DNA of 53,328 bases from Limiplasma sp964416065 (GCA_964416065.1 CAYQCL010000011.1:1-53328); one strand, 5' to 3'; positions 26,312 through 34,354 are shown, counted from the stretch's first letter. Program-made: numbers and translations. The notes: generated by a model not told the origin, from the sequence alone.

Positions 26312-26935
26312 ATGATCGTCATTGGAATTTGTGGGGCCAGCGGCAGCGGAAAAAGTACGCTGGCGGAGGAGCTTTGTCGCGCGATTGGCAGCGGCTGTAT
26401 CGTCATCAACCATGATTCGTATTATCGGGATCATCCAAGCCTGACATTTGAGGAACGCGCCCAGCTGAATTATGACGAACCCGAGATTTTTGACCATGAT
26501 TTGTTCTTGGAGGATATTAAGATTCTTTTGGAGGGGCACCCCATCACGCGCAAGCGCTATGACTACTCCCAGCACAGGCGCGATGACACGGACGAGCTGA
26601 TCGATCCGCCGGACGTGCTGATCATCGAGGGCATACACGTTTTTCATGACGAGCGGCTTTGCGAATTGATGTTTCTGAAGCTGTATATGAGCGTGGAACC
26701 GGACATTTGTCTGCTGCGCCGCATCACCCGCGACATCAACGAGCGCGGCCGCAGCATTGAAAATATCTCCGTGCAGTACCTCTCAACCGTTAAGCCCATG
26801 TATGACAAGCATATCCGCAACTACATCGAGCTGGCGGATGTGATTGTGGCGCATGGCGGACGAAACGCGCGGATTGTGGATATCCTCGCGGGCTATGTGC
26901 GCGACGAGCTCCGTCTGCGCGGCGTGAAGGAATAA
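26312..26935 (+). CDS. udk: Uridine kinase
   Basis: A protein of 207 aa. Walker A GASGSGKST is at 8-16; NHDSYYRDHPSLTFEER and NYDEPEIFD are the uridine-kinase substrate motifs, followed by LIIEGIHVF and the lid RRITRDINERGRS. It phosphorylates uridine and cytidine in pyrimidine salvage, in the cytoplasm. The start is ATG 26312 with GGAGGGG about 12 nt upstream, a little far. A nitroreductase gene follows 18 nt downstream. Confidence 0.95.
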   Translation: MIVIGICGASGSGKSTLAEELCRAIGSGCIVINHDSYYRDHPSLTFEERAQLNYDEPEIFDHDLFLEDIKILLEGHPITRKRYDYSQHRRDDTDELIDPPDVLIIEGIHVFHDERLCELMFLKLYMSVEPDICLLRRITRDINERGRSIENISVQYLSTVKPMYDKHIRNYIELADVIVAHGGRNARIVDILAGYVRDELRLRGVKE

Positions 26936-26953
26936 AAGGAAGGAGACTGAAAT

Positions 26954-27484
26954 ATGGATACGCTTCGGACAATTCAGACAAGGTGCAGCTATCGGGGACG
27001 CTATACGAATCAAAGCGTGCCGCGTGAGCATTTGACCGCCATTCTGGAAGCGGGGCTGGCCGCGCCTTCCGGCTGCAACAAGCAGACGACCAGTCTCATT
27101 GCGGTGGACGAGCCGGAATTGCTGCAAAAGCTGTGGCGTCTGTGCGAGCTTCCCAACGCCTGCACAGCGCCCGCCATGATCTGCGTGCTTACGCGGCGTA
27201 TCGTCGCGTACAGAAACCGCTGCTACGCGGTGCAGGATTATTCTGCCACCATTGAAAACATGCTTCTGGCAATCGTGGAATTGGGCTATCAAAGCTGTTG
27301 GTACGAAGGCCATGTGACGGATGAGGATCGCATCGGCGATCAGATGGCACGGCTTCTTGGGGTGCCGGAGGAATATGAGCTTGTGTGCGTGCTGCCGGTT
27401 GGCGTAGCGGAGGAAGCCGTCGTCCGCACAAAAGCAAAAAAGCCGTTTGAGGAACGGGCGTGGTTCAACGGCTTTCAAAAGTAA
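26954..27484 (+). CDS. Nitroreductase family flavoprotein
   Basis: A protein of 176 aa. The N-terminal RCSYRGRYTNQSVPREHL and APSGCNKQTTSLIAVDEP carry the FMN-binding R-S-R and P-S-x-x-N/Q pattern of nitroreductase-like enzymes. ALENMLL-type helix IENMLLAIVELGYQSCW and the C-terminal LPVGVAEE follow. It is an FMN-dependent NAD(P)H oxidoreductase; the substrate is not deducible. RBS AGGAG precedes it. It is co-directional with udk and ends at a bidirectional terminator. Confidence 0.9.
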   Translation: MDTLRTIQTRCSYRGRYTNQSVPREHLTAILEAGLAAPSGCNKQTTSLIAVDEPELLQKLWRLCELPNACTAPAMICVLTRRIVAYRNRCYAVQDYSATIENMLLAIVELGYQSCWYEGHVTDEDRIGDQMARLLGVPEEYELVCVLPVGVAEEAVVRTKAKKPFEERAWFNGFQK

Positions 27485-27491
27485 ATTTCAG

Positions 27492-27533
27492 AAAAAAGCG
27501 GGGCGGACGGCTTCCTGTCTGTCCCGCTTTTTT
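27492..27533. terminator. Bidirectional terminator between nitroreductase and MFS genes
   Basis: AAAAGCGGG pairs with CCCGCTTTT, with inner GAC/GTC pairs. Six A precede and six T follow, so it serves both convergent genes. Confidence 0.88.
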
Positions 27534-27535
27534 GA

Positions 27536-28705
27536 TTATCCGTCGTTTTTTTGAGTCAGCTTCACGAGACGGAATGTGGCCAGGGCCATGATCAGGAACA
27601 AAGCCAGCAGATAATACGGAAGCGCCCACGCGCCGACGGCCTGGGCAAGCAAACCGAACAACGGGGGCATAACCATGATTTCCACATAGGCGGAAGCCAT
27701 CTGCGAACCAATGACCGATTGGCTGACGTCCCTGCCGAAGGTGCGCGGGGTCAGATGCGTCATGTCGGGAAAGACGGGGCCGATGCCGAGACCCGCAAGA
27801 AACATACCCACGCCCGCGACGGCCGCGGGTAAGGGGAGCAAAAGAAGAACAATCGCGCAAAGCACCGTTCCCTGGCCCAGATAGACCAGCTGCCAGGGCG
27901 TGAGCCTTCCGGCAAGGACGCCGCTCAAAAAACGTCCGACCGCCATTCCCATGTAATATAGCATCACGATACGGGCGGCCTGATCCGCCGCCATGCCGCG
28001 GGCCTGCACAAGGAAGGTGCTTCCCCATGAGCCGCAGGTGACCTCCACGGCACACGCGCCCCAAAACACCAGCCACACCATGCGGACGGCGGGCATACGG
28101 GCAAGCGTAAGCAGACTAAGCGTCTTAGCCGGTTGGGATTCCTCCATTTCCTTCTGACGCAGCCTGCGCCACAGCGGGAGCGACAGGAACATGGCGGCGG
28201 TGATAAAGGCCTGAAGCCCGAAAGCCCAGCGATAGCCGCCGCGCCATCCCGAGGGGCCCAGCAGCGTCAAGGACATCAGGAAGGGGCTGAGCGTCACGCC
28301 GATGCCATAGAAGCAATGCAGAAAGCTCATGTGGATGGCCTTATAATGCAGGGACACATAGTTGTTCAGCGCTGTGTCAATCGCTCCCGCGCCCAGACCC
28401 AACGGAATCGCGCACAGACAAAGCCATACCATATTGGGCGAAAGTGAAAAGCCCAGCAGCGCCACGGCGGTCATGGCCGTGCTGACAGCCGTTACAAGGC
28501 CGGTGCCAAAGCGATTGATCAGCCGTGCGCTTTGCAGGCTGGAAAGAATGGTTCCCGCGCAGGTCAGGAGCGTGACGCAGCTGGCCATGGACAGCGGAAG
28601 ATCAAATTCCACATAGAGAACAGGCCAGGCGGTACCGAAGAGCGAATCCGGTATGCCAAGCCCAATAAAAGCAATGTAAATCACGACCAGCAGGGCCGTA
28701 GCCAT
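27536..28705 (-). CDS. MFS transporter (fucose-permease-like)
   Basis: A protein of 389 aa with 12 predicted helices. IAFIGLGIPDSLFGTAWPVL at the start, and SFLHCFYGIGVTLSPFLMSL and FWGACAVEVTCGSWGSTFLV later, resemble the FucP/BypA group of sugar or drug permeases. The ATG start has AAAGGA about 11 nt upstream. It follows mreB by 32 nt on the same strand, so read-through from mreB is possible. The substrate is unknown. Confidence 0.88.
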   Translation of the reverse strand: MATALLVVIYIAFIGLGIPDSLFGTAWPVLYVEFDLPLSMASCVTLLTCAGTILSSLQSARLINRFGTGLVTAVSTAMTAVALLGFSLSPNMVWLCLCAIPLGLGAGAIDTALNNYVSLHYKAIHMSFLHCFYGIGVTLSPFLMSLTLLGPSGWRGGYRWAFGLQAFITAAMFLSLPLWRRLRQKEMEESQPAKTLSLLTLARMPAVRMVWLVFWGACAVEVTCGSWGSTFLVQARGMAADQAARIVMLYYMGMAVGRFLSGVLAGRLTPWQLVYLGQGTVLCAIVLLLLPLPAAVAGVGMFLAGLGIGPVFPDMTHLTPRTFGRDVSQSVIGSQMASAYVEIMVMPPLFGLLAQAVGAWALPYYLLALFLIMALATFRLVKLTQKNDG

Positions 28706-28737
28706 AAAAGAAACATTCCTTTTGTGTTGATCTGATG

Positions 28738-29766
28738 TTAACGCCCCATGAGCCGACGGCGCCCGTCGTCCAGAAATTGCCCTAGGTCATGCATGTTTTC
28801 AAGCGCGCGGCCGCAGCCCATCACCACGTTGGTCTGAGGATCCTCGGCGCAGGAGCAGGGCACCTTGAGCGCGTCGGCGATGGCCTCGCACAGGCCAAAC
28901 ATCTCCGCGCCGCCACCGGAGAGCAGAATGCCATATTCAAAGATATCCGCGGCCAGCTCCGCAGGCGTATGCTCAAGAACGCCATGGATGCCTTCGATGA
29001 GCTGCTGAAGGGGCTCGTCAATGGCTTCGGTGATATCGTCGCTGGTGATGCGCATGGTCTTGGGAAGGCCGGTAATCAGGTTGCGGCCCGTCACCTCCAT
29101 ATAAAGCTGCTCCGAGCGCGGAATGGCAGATCCGATATTGAGCTTGAGCTCCTCTGCCGTACGTTCGCCTATGAGCAGGTTGTGCTTGCGGCGCAGATGA
29201 CGGATGATCGCGTCGTCGAAGCGATCCCCGCCCGTTTTGGCGCAATCGGAGACAATTACCTTGCCAAAGGACAGCACCGCGATATCGCATACGCCCGCGC
29301 TGATGTCCACAATCATCGTACCATAAGCCTCATCCATGGGCAGCCCCGCGCCGAGGGCGGCGGCGAGCGAGCGGTTCAAAAGCTGCGTGCGCCGCATGCC
29401 CGCGTCGAACATCGTGGAGATCAGCGAGCGCTTTTCCATCTCGTTGACGGCGCTGGGAACGGCAAGAATGGCGCGGGGGCGGGCGAACATATGCTTGCCG
29501 ATCGCCTTGAGCACAAAGCCCTTGAGCATAAAGCTGACCAGCTCATAATCGGAGATGGCGCCCTCACGCAGAGGGCGTATGGCAAGGATGTTGCCGGGCG
29601 TGCGGCCCAGCATACGCTTGGCCTCCTCACCAAAGGCAAGAATATCGCGCGTGTCGCGGTCGATGGCAACCACCGTCGGCTCGCGCAGCACGATGCCCTT
29701 TCCCTTCATATAGATCAGGATTTGCGAGGTACCAAGATCGATTCCAATATCGTTGATGCTCGCCAT
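28738..29766 (-). CDS. mreB: MreB/Mbl actin-like cell-shape protein
   Basis: A protein of 342 aa. Actin-fold phosphate motifs are present: phosphate 1 GIDLGTSQILIYMKGKGIVL, connect 1 around IVDISAGVCDIAVLSFG, the adenosine motif LLSGGGAEMFGL, and the RPREGA-like RPLREGAISDYE of MreB. It polymerises on the membrane and guides lateral wall synthesis. The start is ATG 29766, with AAGGAG 9 nt upstream; the frame extends further but without an RBS. spoIIID lies directly upstream, the same order as spoIIID-mbl in Bacillus, so Mbl may be the better name. Confidence 0.93.
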   Translation of the reverse strand: MASINDIGIDLGTSQILIYMKGKGIVLREPTVVAIDRDTRDILAFGEEAKRMLGRTPGNILAIRPLREGAISDYELVSFMLKGFVLKAIGKHMFARPRAILAVPSAVNEMEKRSLISTMFDAGMRRTQLLNRSLAAALGAGLPMDEAYGTMIVDISAGVCDIAVLSFGKVIVSDCAKTGGDRFDDAIIRHLRRKHNLLIGERTAEELKLNIGSAIPRSEQLYMEVTGRNLITGLPKTMRITSDDITEAIDEPLQQLIEGIHGVLEHTPAELAADIFEYGILLSGGGAEMFGLCEAIADALKVPCSCAEDPQTNVVMGCGRALENMHDLGQFLDDGRRRLMGR

Positions 29767-29881
29767 TCCATCCGACTCCTTTTTCATCGCGCTTGAACGC
29801 ATAGCAAAAAAAGCGTACACGCCCTTAGGCTTACGTATTCGCCATGAAAAAGGTAAATCCTGCTTTCCCATGAAAGATGGC

Positions 29882-30133
29882 CTACGCGTGTCCCTTGTAT
29901 TTGCGTCGGGTGGCCTCCCCACCGCGCAGATGACGGACGGATTTATGATAGCTCAATACCTGGCGCACGCTGTGGTAAAGCGTCAAATTGAGCTGCTTAA
30001 GCCGCTCATCCATGTCCTTGTGAACGGAGGACTTGCTCACTCCGAAATGCTTCGCCGCTTCCCGAACGGTCGCGCCCGTATCCGCGATGTACTGCCCGAT
30101 CCGAATACAACGCTCCTGAATATGCTCATGCAC
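29882..30133 (-). CDS. spoIIID: Sporulation transcription factor SpoIIID
   Basis: A protein of 83 aa. The family is recognised by RCIRIGQYIADTGATVREAA, KHFGVSKSSVHKDMDERL and a basic tail. SpoIIID regulates sigma-E genes and sigK in the mother cell and is a strong marker of an endospore former. The start is ATG 30133. It is divergent from the Wzz/BY-kinase-like gene and upstream of mreB. Confidence 0.97.
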   Translation of the reverse strand: MHEHIQERCIRIGQYIADTGATVREAAKHFGVSKSSVHKDMDERLKQLNLTLYHSVRQVLSYHKSVRHLRGGEATRRKYKGHA

Positions 30134-30217
30134 GCTCTGACCCCTCCAAACGTTTTGGAAAGGATATGCGCCCCAGCAGGATGAATTGCCGGTTTTCTGC
30201 TTGAAAGGCGCTTTTGC

Positions 30218-30246
30218 TTGCCAAGGCGGTTTGTATGTGATATCCT
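30218..30246 (+). promoter_or_regulatory. Promoter of the Wzz/BY-kinase-like gene
   Basis: TTGCCA (30218-30223) and TATCCT (30241-30246) are spaced by 17 nt. Confidence 0.55.
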
Positions 30247-30284
30247 ATAAGATGGAATTGGATGGATAGAGAGGTGACCCTCTG

Positions 30285-31583
30285 ATGAGACGTCTGGCGT
30301 CAAAATGGAGACATGCGCTTGTGTGGGTCCTGTGCCTGTGCCTCATCTTTGGCTGCGCGATGGCGGTCTATACGTGGGGTTACGAGGAGGATGAATATCG
30401 CGCCGTATATACGTTTTATGCCCTTGCCCGGGACGAGGGCGCCTCTTCGCTGGAGGCCGCGCGAATGCTGGCGAGGGACTGTCAGACGCTCACGCAAACG
30501 AAAGGCTTTCGTGAAAGAGTGCTTGCCCATACCGAGAGCGACGGCAAGAGTCGGCTGAATGTAAAAGGCGTTGACGGCACGCACCTGTTGGAGGTGAGGG
30601 TGACCGGCCCCGACGCACGGATCGTAAGCTTGCTTGCGAACGCGGCAGGACGGGAGCTCGTGAATGAAATCGGAGAAATGCTTGAGGTCAGGGAGGCGCG
30701 CGAGGTCACGTCGGCCTCTCCGCCGCATACGCCCATCGGTCCCAACCGCCCGATGAAGGTCTTGTGGACGGTCGTTATTGTGTTTGCGGTTGGCTCGCTT
30801 CTTGGCGTATTGTTTGGATCGGATCGCCAGACGCTGCGTTTTGACGGCGCGTCAACTGTGGTGCTTGGCGTGCCGGTCATTGGCGCGGTCGCGGATATGC
30901 GCAGGGAGCTGAGGCGTTTTGAGAGGCAGAGGAAAAAAGGCCGGACGAACGGGACGCTTTCCGAGACCGTGGATCGTTTGGTAAGGGAGAATATCCGCGC
31001 GCTCGTGCTCGCGTTCAAGGCGATCAAGCGTTCGAGCGGGGGGAACGTCTTCGTTATAACGGGAATGCGCGAGGATGAGGAAAAGACGCCGGTGGCGGCG
31101 TTAATCGCCGAAGAAATGTCATGTCAGGGACTGCGCGTACTGCTGGTGGAGATGGAAAATGATAGCCCGATGCTTGCGCAATACGTGGGCATCAAAGGAC
31201 AGGCTGACCTGTCGGACTATCTTCATGGGCACGCCTCTCTGAGCGAGGCCGTCTCAAGGCGGCGGAACAGCACGCTGTGCTTTGTTGATCATTTCCATCC
31301 GGCGGATCCGGTTCCCCAGATCGCGGCTATGGCGAGCTTTGACGCGTTTCTCAAAAGCGCGAGGAACAACTTTGATTTTGTGATCCTTAACGCCGCACCG
31401 CTGGAAAAAGGAAGCGATGCCGCGACGCTGGGCATGCTGGCGGATGCGACCGTGCTTATGGCACGGGATGGCGAGTACAGCGCCGCCGAGTTCACACGGG
31501 CCATGAACAGACTTGTGGGCGTGGTCAAGAGCCTTGCGGGGATGGTATTCACAATGGCGGATTCGGAACGCTTTGAGCTTTAG
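30285..31583 (+). CDS. Wzz/CpsC-CpsD-like membrane protein with degenerate ATPase motifs
   Basis: A protein of 432 aa. Transmembrane helix 1 is at about 11-30, followed by an extracytoplasmic Wzz-like part (35-155), helix 2 (158-178), and a cytoplasmic domain that aligns by eye with BY-kinases (CpsD/YwqD). All nucleotide motifs are altered. Walker A reads ITGMREDEEKTP (259-269) instead of the GxGK[ST] form, Walker A' reads LLVEMENDSP (no Asp), and Walker B reads FVILNAAPL (Asp to Asn). The C-terminal Tyr cluster is absent. It is probably an inactive scaffold that partners a glycan polymerase. It has its own promoter and is co-directional with the peptidoglycan-binding gene 31 nt downstream. 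Confidence 0.78.
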   Translation: MRRLASKWRHALVWVLCLCLIFGCAMAVYTWGYEEDEYRAVYTFYALARDEGASSLEAARMLARDCQTLTQTKGFRERVLAHTESDGKSRLNVKGVDGTHLLEVRVTGPDARIVSLLANAAGRELVNEIGEMLEVREAREVTSASPPHTPIGPNRPMKVLWTVVIVFAVGSLLGVLFGSDRQTLRFDGASTVVLGVPVIGAVADMRRELRRFERQRKKGRTNGTLSETVDRLVRENIRALVLAFKAIKRSSGGNVFVITGMREDEEKTPVAALIAEEMSCQGLRVLLVEMENDSPMLAQYVGIKGQADLSDYLHGHASLSEAVSRRRNSTLCFVDHFHPADPVPQIAAMASFDAFLKSARNNFDFVILNAAPLEKGSDAATLGMLADATVLMARDGEYSAAEFTRAMNRLVGVVKSLAGMVFTMADSERFEL

Positions 31584-31614
31584 AATGACGATCGCGTAAG
31601 GAGGAAAGAGCGGG

Positions 31615-32703
31615 ATGGATCTTTTAAAAACGATTCTGGTTTATATGTCGATGGTGTTCGCCGCTTCAGTGCAAAACGCGCCTGATCCGGCTGCCCTGCC
31701 GGGCTATAACGAGCCTACTCCCACACCCTATGTGGAGGCGGTCGTCACGGCGACACCCACTCCTAGCCCGACGCCCAGGCCAACCCCTGTGCCCACCATT
31801 GATATTTCGCCCAATCCCGACTATAAGACCATCCAGGTGGGAGACAACGGCGATCAGGTGCGGGAGCTTCAGGAAAAGCTGAAGCAGTATGGCTATTACG
31901 AGGGAGAGATTGACGGAAGATTCGGCAATCAGACAAGGCGCGCCGTTGAGGCGTTTCAGTATCAGCATGGCCTGAGTGTGGACGGCATCGCCGGACGCAA
32001 TACGCTGACGGTACTTTATGAAAGCGGAGAGGTGCGCATGGCGCCCAACGCGGCCACTCCCGAGCCGGAGGAGACCGGTACGACGCTGAAGGCCGCGATA
32101 ACCGAAACGCCTGCCTTTGCCCCCGTGGAAACGGCGGAGCCTGAGCAGGAGGCGGAGAACGCCGAAAGCGAGACCGCTTCTCCAACGGACGCGCCCGAGG
32201 AGACCGCCGCGCCAACGGATACGCCCACGCCGACAGAAACGCCCGAACCGGTATTTGCTCCGATCGAGGGAAGCACGATTCGCTTTGACGGCGCACAGGA
32301 GCCCTTGGCGATCCAGCCGGAAACCGAGGAGACCGACCCGACCACGCTTGAGGCGTATGATTATGGTGGGGAAATGTATCTTCCGCTTCTGGACATTTTG
32401 AAGGCGGCGGAGATCAACGTAATCTCATCCACCGACCTCAATATGGACGAATACGCGTTCGTGATCGGGGATGATATTTTCCGTTTCGCTTTTATGGAAG
32501 ATCAATCGGGAATGCCGGTCAATCTGGAGGCGTTTAAAAATAACGAACCTCAGATTTTGCCTGTGCGCGATATCCGCAGGGTGGGAGACGTTCTCTACTT
32601 GCCGGTCTCCAGTCTGGAGAGCCTTATTGGATTGACGACGGAGACAAATGAAGAGACAGGAATCGTGACCGTTCGTTTCCCAGAAGCGGCGGACGAGGAC
32701 TAA
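31615..32703 (+). CDS. Secreted peptidoglycan-binding-domain protein with Pro/Thr and acidic linkers
   Basis: A protein of 362 aa. It has a short N-terminal hydrophobic segment (LLKTILVYMSMVFAASV, probable signal or anchor), a TPTPSPTPRPTPVPT linker, a peptidoglycan-binding type 1 domain (about 74-140: VGDNGDQVRELQEKLKQYGY, DGRFGNQTRRAVEAFQ), and a long low-complexity linker rich in E, T, P and A. The C-terminal about 130 residues resemble a copper-amine-oxidase-like stalk domain (YLPLLDILKAAEINV, VRDIRRVGDVLYLPVSSLES). No catalytic domain is seen. It probably anchors to the wall and works with the upstream Wzz-like protein; the role is unknown. Confidence 0.82.
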   Translation: MDLLKTILVYMSMVFAASVQNAPDPAALPGYNEPTPTPYVEAVVTATPTPSPTPRPTPVPTIDISPNPDYKTIQVGDNGDQVRELQEKLKQYGYYEGEIDGRFGNQTRRAVEAFQYQHGLSVDGIAGRNTLTVLYESGEVRMAPNAATPEPEETGTTLKAAITETPAFAPVETAEPEQEAENAESETASPTDAPEETAAPTDTPTPTETPEPVFAPIEGSTIRFDGAQEPLAIQPETEETDPTTLEAYDYGGEMYLPLLDILKAAEINVISSTDLNMDEYAFVIGDDIFRFAFMEDQSGMPVNLEAFKNNEPQILPVRDIRRVGDVLYLPVSSLESLIGLTTETNEETGIVTVRFPEAADED

Positions 32704-32710
32704 ATATCTC

Positions 32711-32745
32711 GGCCCGTTCGGAAGTCGCGCTCCGAACGGGCCCTT
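32711..32745 (+). terminator. Terminator after the peptidoglycan-binding gene
   Basis: A 12-bp perfect stem (GGCCCGTTCGGA 32711-32722 with 32731-32742) is followed by CTTT. Confidence 0.8.
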
Positions 32746-32791
32746 TGCGTGCAGGCTCGAAAAGGAGGCCTGGGGCCGGTGGAAACCGGCT

Positions 32792-33045
32792 CAGAGTATC
32801 GGCAAACCCCATAGATACGCAAGGAGCCGCAGCGTCGGCCCATCTGGGCCGACTCGTCTCTCACTTGGAAAACGCTGCGGCGTAAGGCTTCTGGGACTCT
32901 GTCCCAGACCCTGGCAGGGGTTGACGGAGGGAAGCGGTGGACCTGTGGGTCATTGGACGAAGTCCAAAGCGACCCGAAGGATATCAACCGAAACGAGTTG
33001 AGGGCACGGCCAGTGCCATCAACGACGATTGAGGTTGCGGTCTAA
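32792..33045 (+). ncRNA. Candidate structured non-coding RNA of unknown family
   Basis: No ORF of note covers this stretch, but many perfect helices can be seen: GTATC 32796/GATAC 32814; GCCGCAGCGT 32826-32835 with 32872-32881; inside it CGGCCC 32836/GGGCCG 32846; CTGGGAC 32891/GTCCCAG 32901; GGTTGA 32919/TCAACC 32984; within that GGGTC 32947/GACCC 32971 and TTGGAC 32953/GTCCAA 32962; GTTGA 32997/TCAAC 33019 enclosing GGCAC 33003/GTGCC 33013. It lies between a terminator and the ilvE promoter and ends before a second terminator, so it appears to be a separate transcript or 3' element. Strand is inferred from the terminator. No clear promoter was found. It does not show T-box, 6S, tmRNA, RNase P or SRP motifs; raiA-type RNA could not be excluded. 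Confidence 0.6.
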
Positions 33046-33047
33046 GT

Positions 33048-33133
33048 CCCCTGCACCCCATTCTTTATCGATACCCTGCGGGGCATAATGCCCCTGCATC
33101 CCATCCTTTGGCGATACCCTGGGGCCGGTGGAA
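33048..33133. repeat. Two tandem copies of a 43-bp unit
   Basis: CCCCTGCA starts at 33048 and 33091. The first 31 bases of the two units agree at about 27 positions (both contain CTTT..CGATACCCTG). The units are separated by a near-palindrome GGGGCATAATGCCCC. The second unit merges into the terminator hairpin. Confidence 0.75.
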
Positions 33134-33149
33134 ACCGGCTGCTTTTTTT
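33124..33149 (+). terminator. Terminator at the end of the structured non-coding stretch
   Basis: GCCGGT (33124-33129) and ACCGGC (33134-33139) with a GGAA loop, then TGC and seven T (33143-33149). Confidence 0.8.
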
Positions 33150-33183
33150 GGACGGCTACCCACGAATTGCATCGCATAAGACC

Positions 33184-33211
33184 TTGACATACTGCGTGTT
33201 GGGTTTATAAT
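33184..33211 (+). promoter_or_regulatory. Promoter of ilvE
   Basis: Perfect TTGACA (33184-33189) and perfect TATAAT (33206-33211) with 16-nt spacing. The predicted leader is only about 65 nt, so no T-box fits between promoter and start. Confidence 0.9.
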
Positions 33212-33283
33212 ATGGGATAGCGCTTGCACGCTTAAATATCTTGCTTTTATGGGGATGCAGGAAGATTTGGAGGAAAAAGAAAA

Positions 33284-34354
33284 ATGAACGTACAAATGAA
33301 TTTATCCAAAACCCTTAAGGCAAAGCCTGCTGATGAAAGCAAGTTGGGATTCGGACATCTCTTTACGGATCATATGCTGATGATCAATTACACCGAGGGA
33401 GAGGGCTGGCATGACGCCCGTATCGTCCCCTATGGGAATATTTCGCTGGAGCCGGCTTGCCAGGTACTTCACTACGGCCAGGAGATCTTCGAGGGCCTGA
33501 AGTGCTACCGCACGCCGAACGGAGAGTTTAACCTTTTCCGCCCGTCCGCGAATTTTGAACGGTTTTCGCGCAGCGCCGAGCGCATGGGCATGGCTCCGCT
33601 TCCGGTGCAGGACGGGTTAGATACGTTGCTCGCTCTGCTGAACGTGGAAAAGGAGTGGACGCCGCACCAGGAGGGCACCTCGTTGTATATTCGTCCGACG
33701 ATGATCGCGACGGACAATCATCTGGGCGTGTCTACCTCCAAGACCTATCTGTATTTTGTTATTCTTTCGCCGTCCGGCGCGTACTATGCCTCCGGCCTGG
33801 CCCCTGTGGGAATTTATGTGGAGGATTCGTATGTGCGCGCGGTGCGCGGAGGCATCGGCTTTGCCAAGACGGGCGGCAACTACGCTGCGAGTATCCTGGC
33901 CGGCATGAACGCCAAGCATATCGGCTATGAGCAGGTGCTTTGGCTGGACGGTGTGCATCAGCGCTATATTGAGGAAGTCGGCGCGATGAACATGATGTTT
34001 GTCTATGAGGACAAGAAAATTGTGACGCCGATGCTCAACGGCAGCATCCTGCCCGGCATCACGCGCGACAGCGTGCTCAAGCTCAGCAAGTACCTCGGCT
34101 ATGAGACCGAGGAGGCCCGCATGGACATCAACGAGGTAATCGCCGATATCAAGGCGGGTCGGGTGACGGAGGCCTTTGGTACCGGCACCGCCGCCGTGGT
34201 CTCTCCCGTCAACAAGATCTGCTTCAAGGGAGAGGAGATCGGCATCGGCGACGGCGGTATCGGCCGCATTACACAAAAGCTGTACGATACGCTGACGGGG
34301 ATTCAGTTTGGCAAGACGGACGATCCCATGGGATGGGTTGTCAAGGTGAAGTGA
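33284..34354 (+). CDS. ilvE: Branched-chain amino acid aminotransferase
   Basis: A protein of 356 aa, class IV PLP-dependent. It is of the longer BCAT type: LHYGQEIFEGLKCYRTPNGE, RMGMAPLPVQ, SLYIRPTMIATDNHLGVS, GGIGFAKTGGNYAASILAG, LWLDGVHQRYIEEVGAMNMM and SILPGITRDSVLKLSKYLG. The Lys of AKTGGNY is likely the PLP Schiff base. It catalyses the last step in Val, Leu and Ile synthesis or the first step of their breakdown. ATG 33284 has TTGGAGG upstream and a very strong promoter. The next gene is 30 nt downstream and unrelated. Confidence 0.96.
   Translation: MNVQMNLSKTLKAKPADESKLGFGHLFTDHMLMINYTEGEGWHDARIVPYGNISLEPACQVLHYGQEIFEGLKCYRTPNGEFNLFRPSANFERFSRSAERMGMAPLPVQDGLDTLLALLNVEKEWTPHQEGTSLYIRPTMIATDNHLGVSTSKTYLYFVILSPSGAYYASGLAPVGIYVEDSYVRAVRGGIGFAKTGGNYAASILAGMNAKHIGYEQVLWLDGVHQRYIEEVGAMNMMFVYEDKKIVTPMLNGSILPGITRDSVLKLSKYLGYETEEARMDINEVIADIKAGRVTEAFGTGTAAVVSPVNKICFKGEEIGIGDGGIGRITQKLYDTLTGIQFGKTDDPMGWVVKVK

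Larger units (their letters stand above)
32769..33140. repeat. 23-bp exact direct repeats flanking a structured non-coding stretch
   Basis: The sequence CCTGGGGCCGGTGGAAACCG plus GCT occurs identically at 32769-32791 and 33118-33140. Each copy is a 6-bp hairpin (GCCGGT/ACCGGC) capped by a GGAA tetraloop. The second copy runs into a T-run and acts as a terminator; the first does not. Confidence 0.85.

Noticed and set aside
28789..29796. A 335-codon plus-strand frame opposite mreB
   Set aside because: It is the antisense of mreB; the long open frame follows from GC-rich codon structure.
33048..33133. A CRISPR-like repeat
   Set aside because: Only two units, directly adjacent with no unique spacers, and no cas genes in the window.
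32750..33283. The structured region as an ilvE T-box leader
   Set aside because: ilvE has a perfect promoter at 33184-33211 downstream of a terminator, and no AGGGTGGnACCGCG motif is present.
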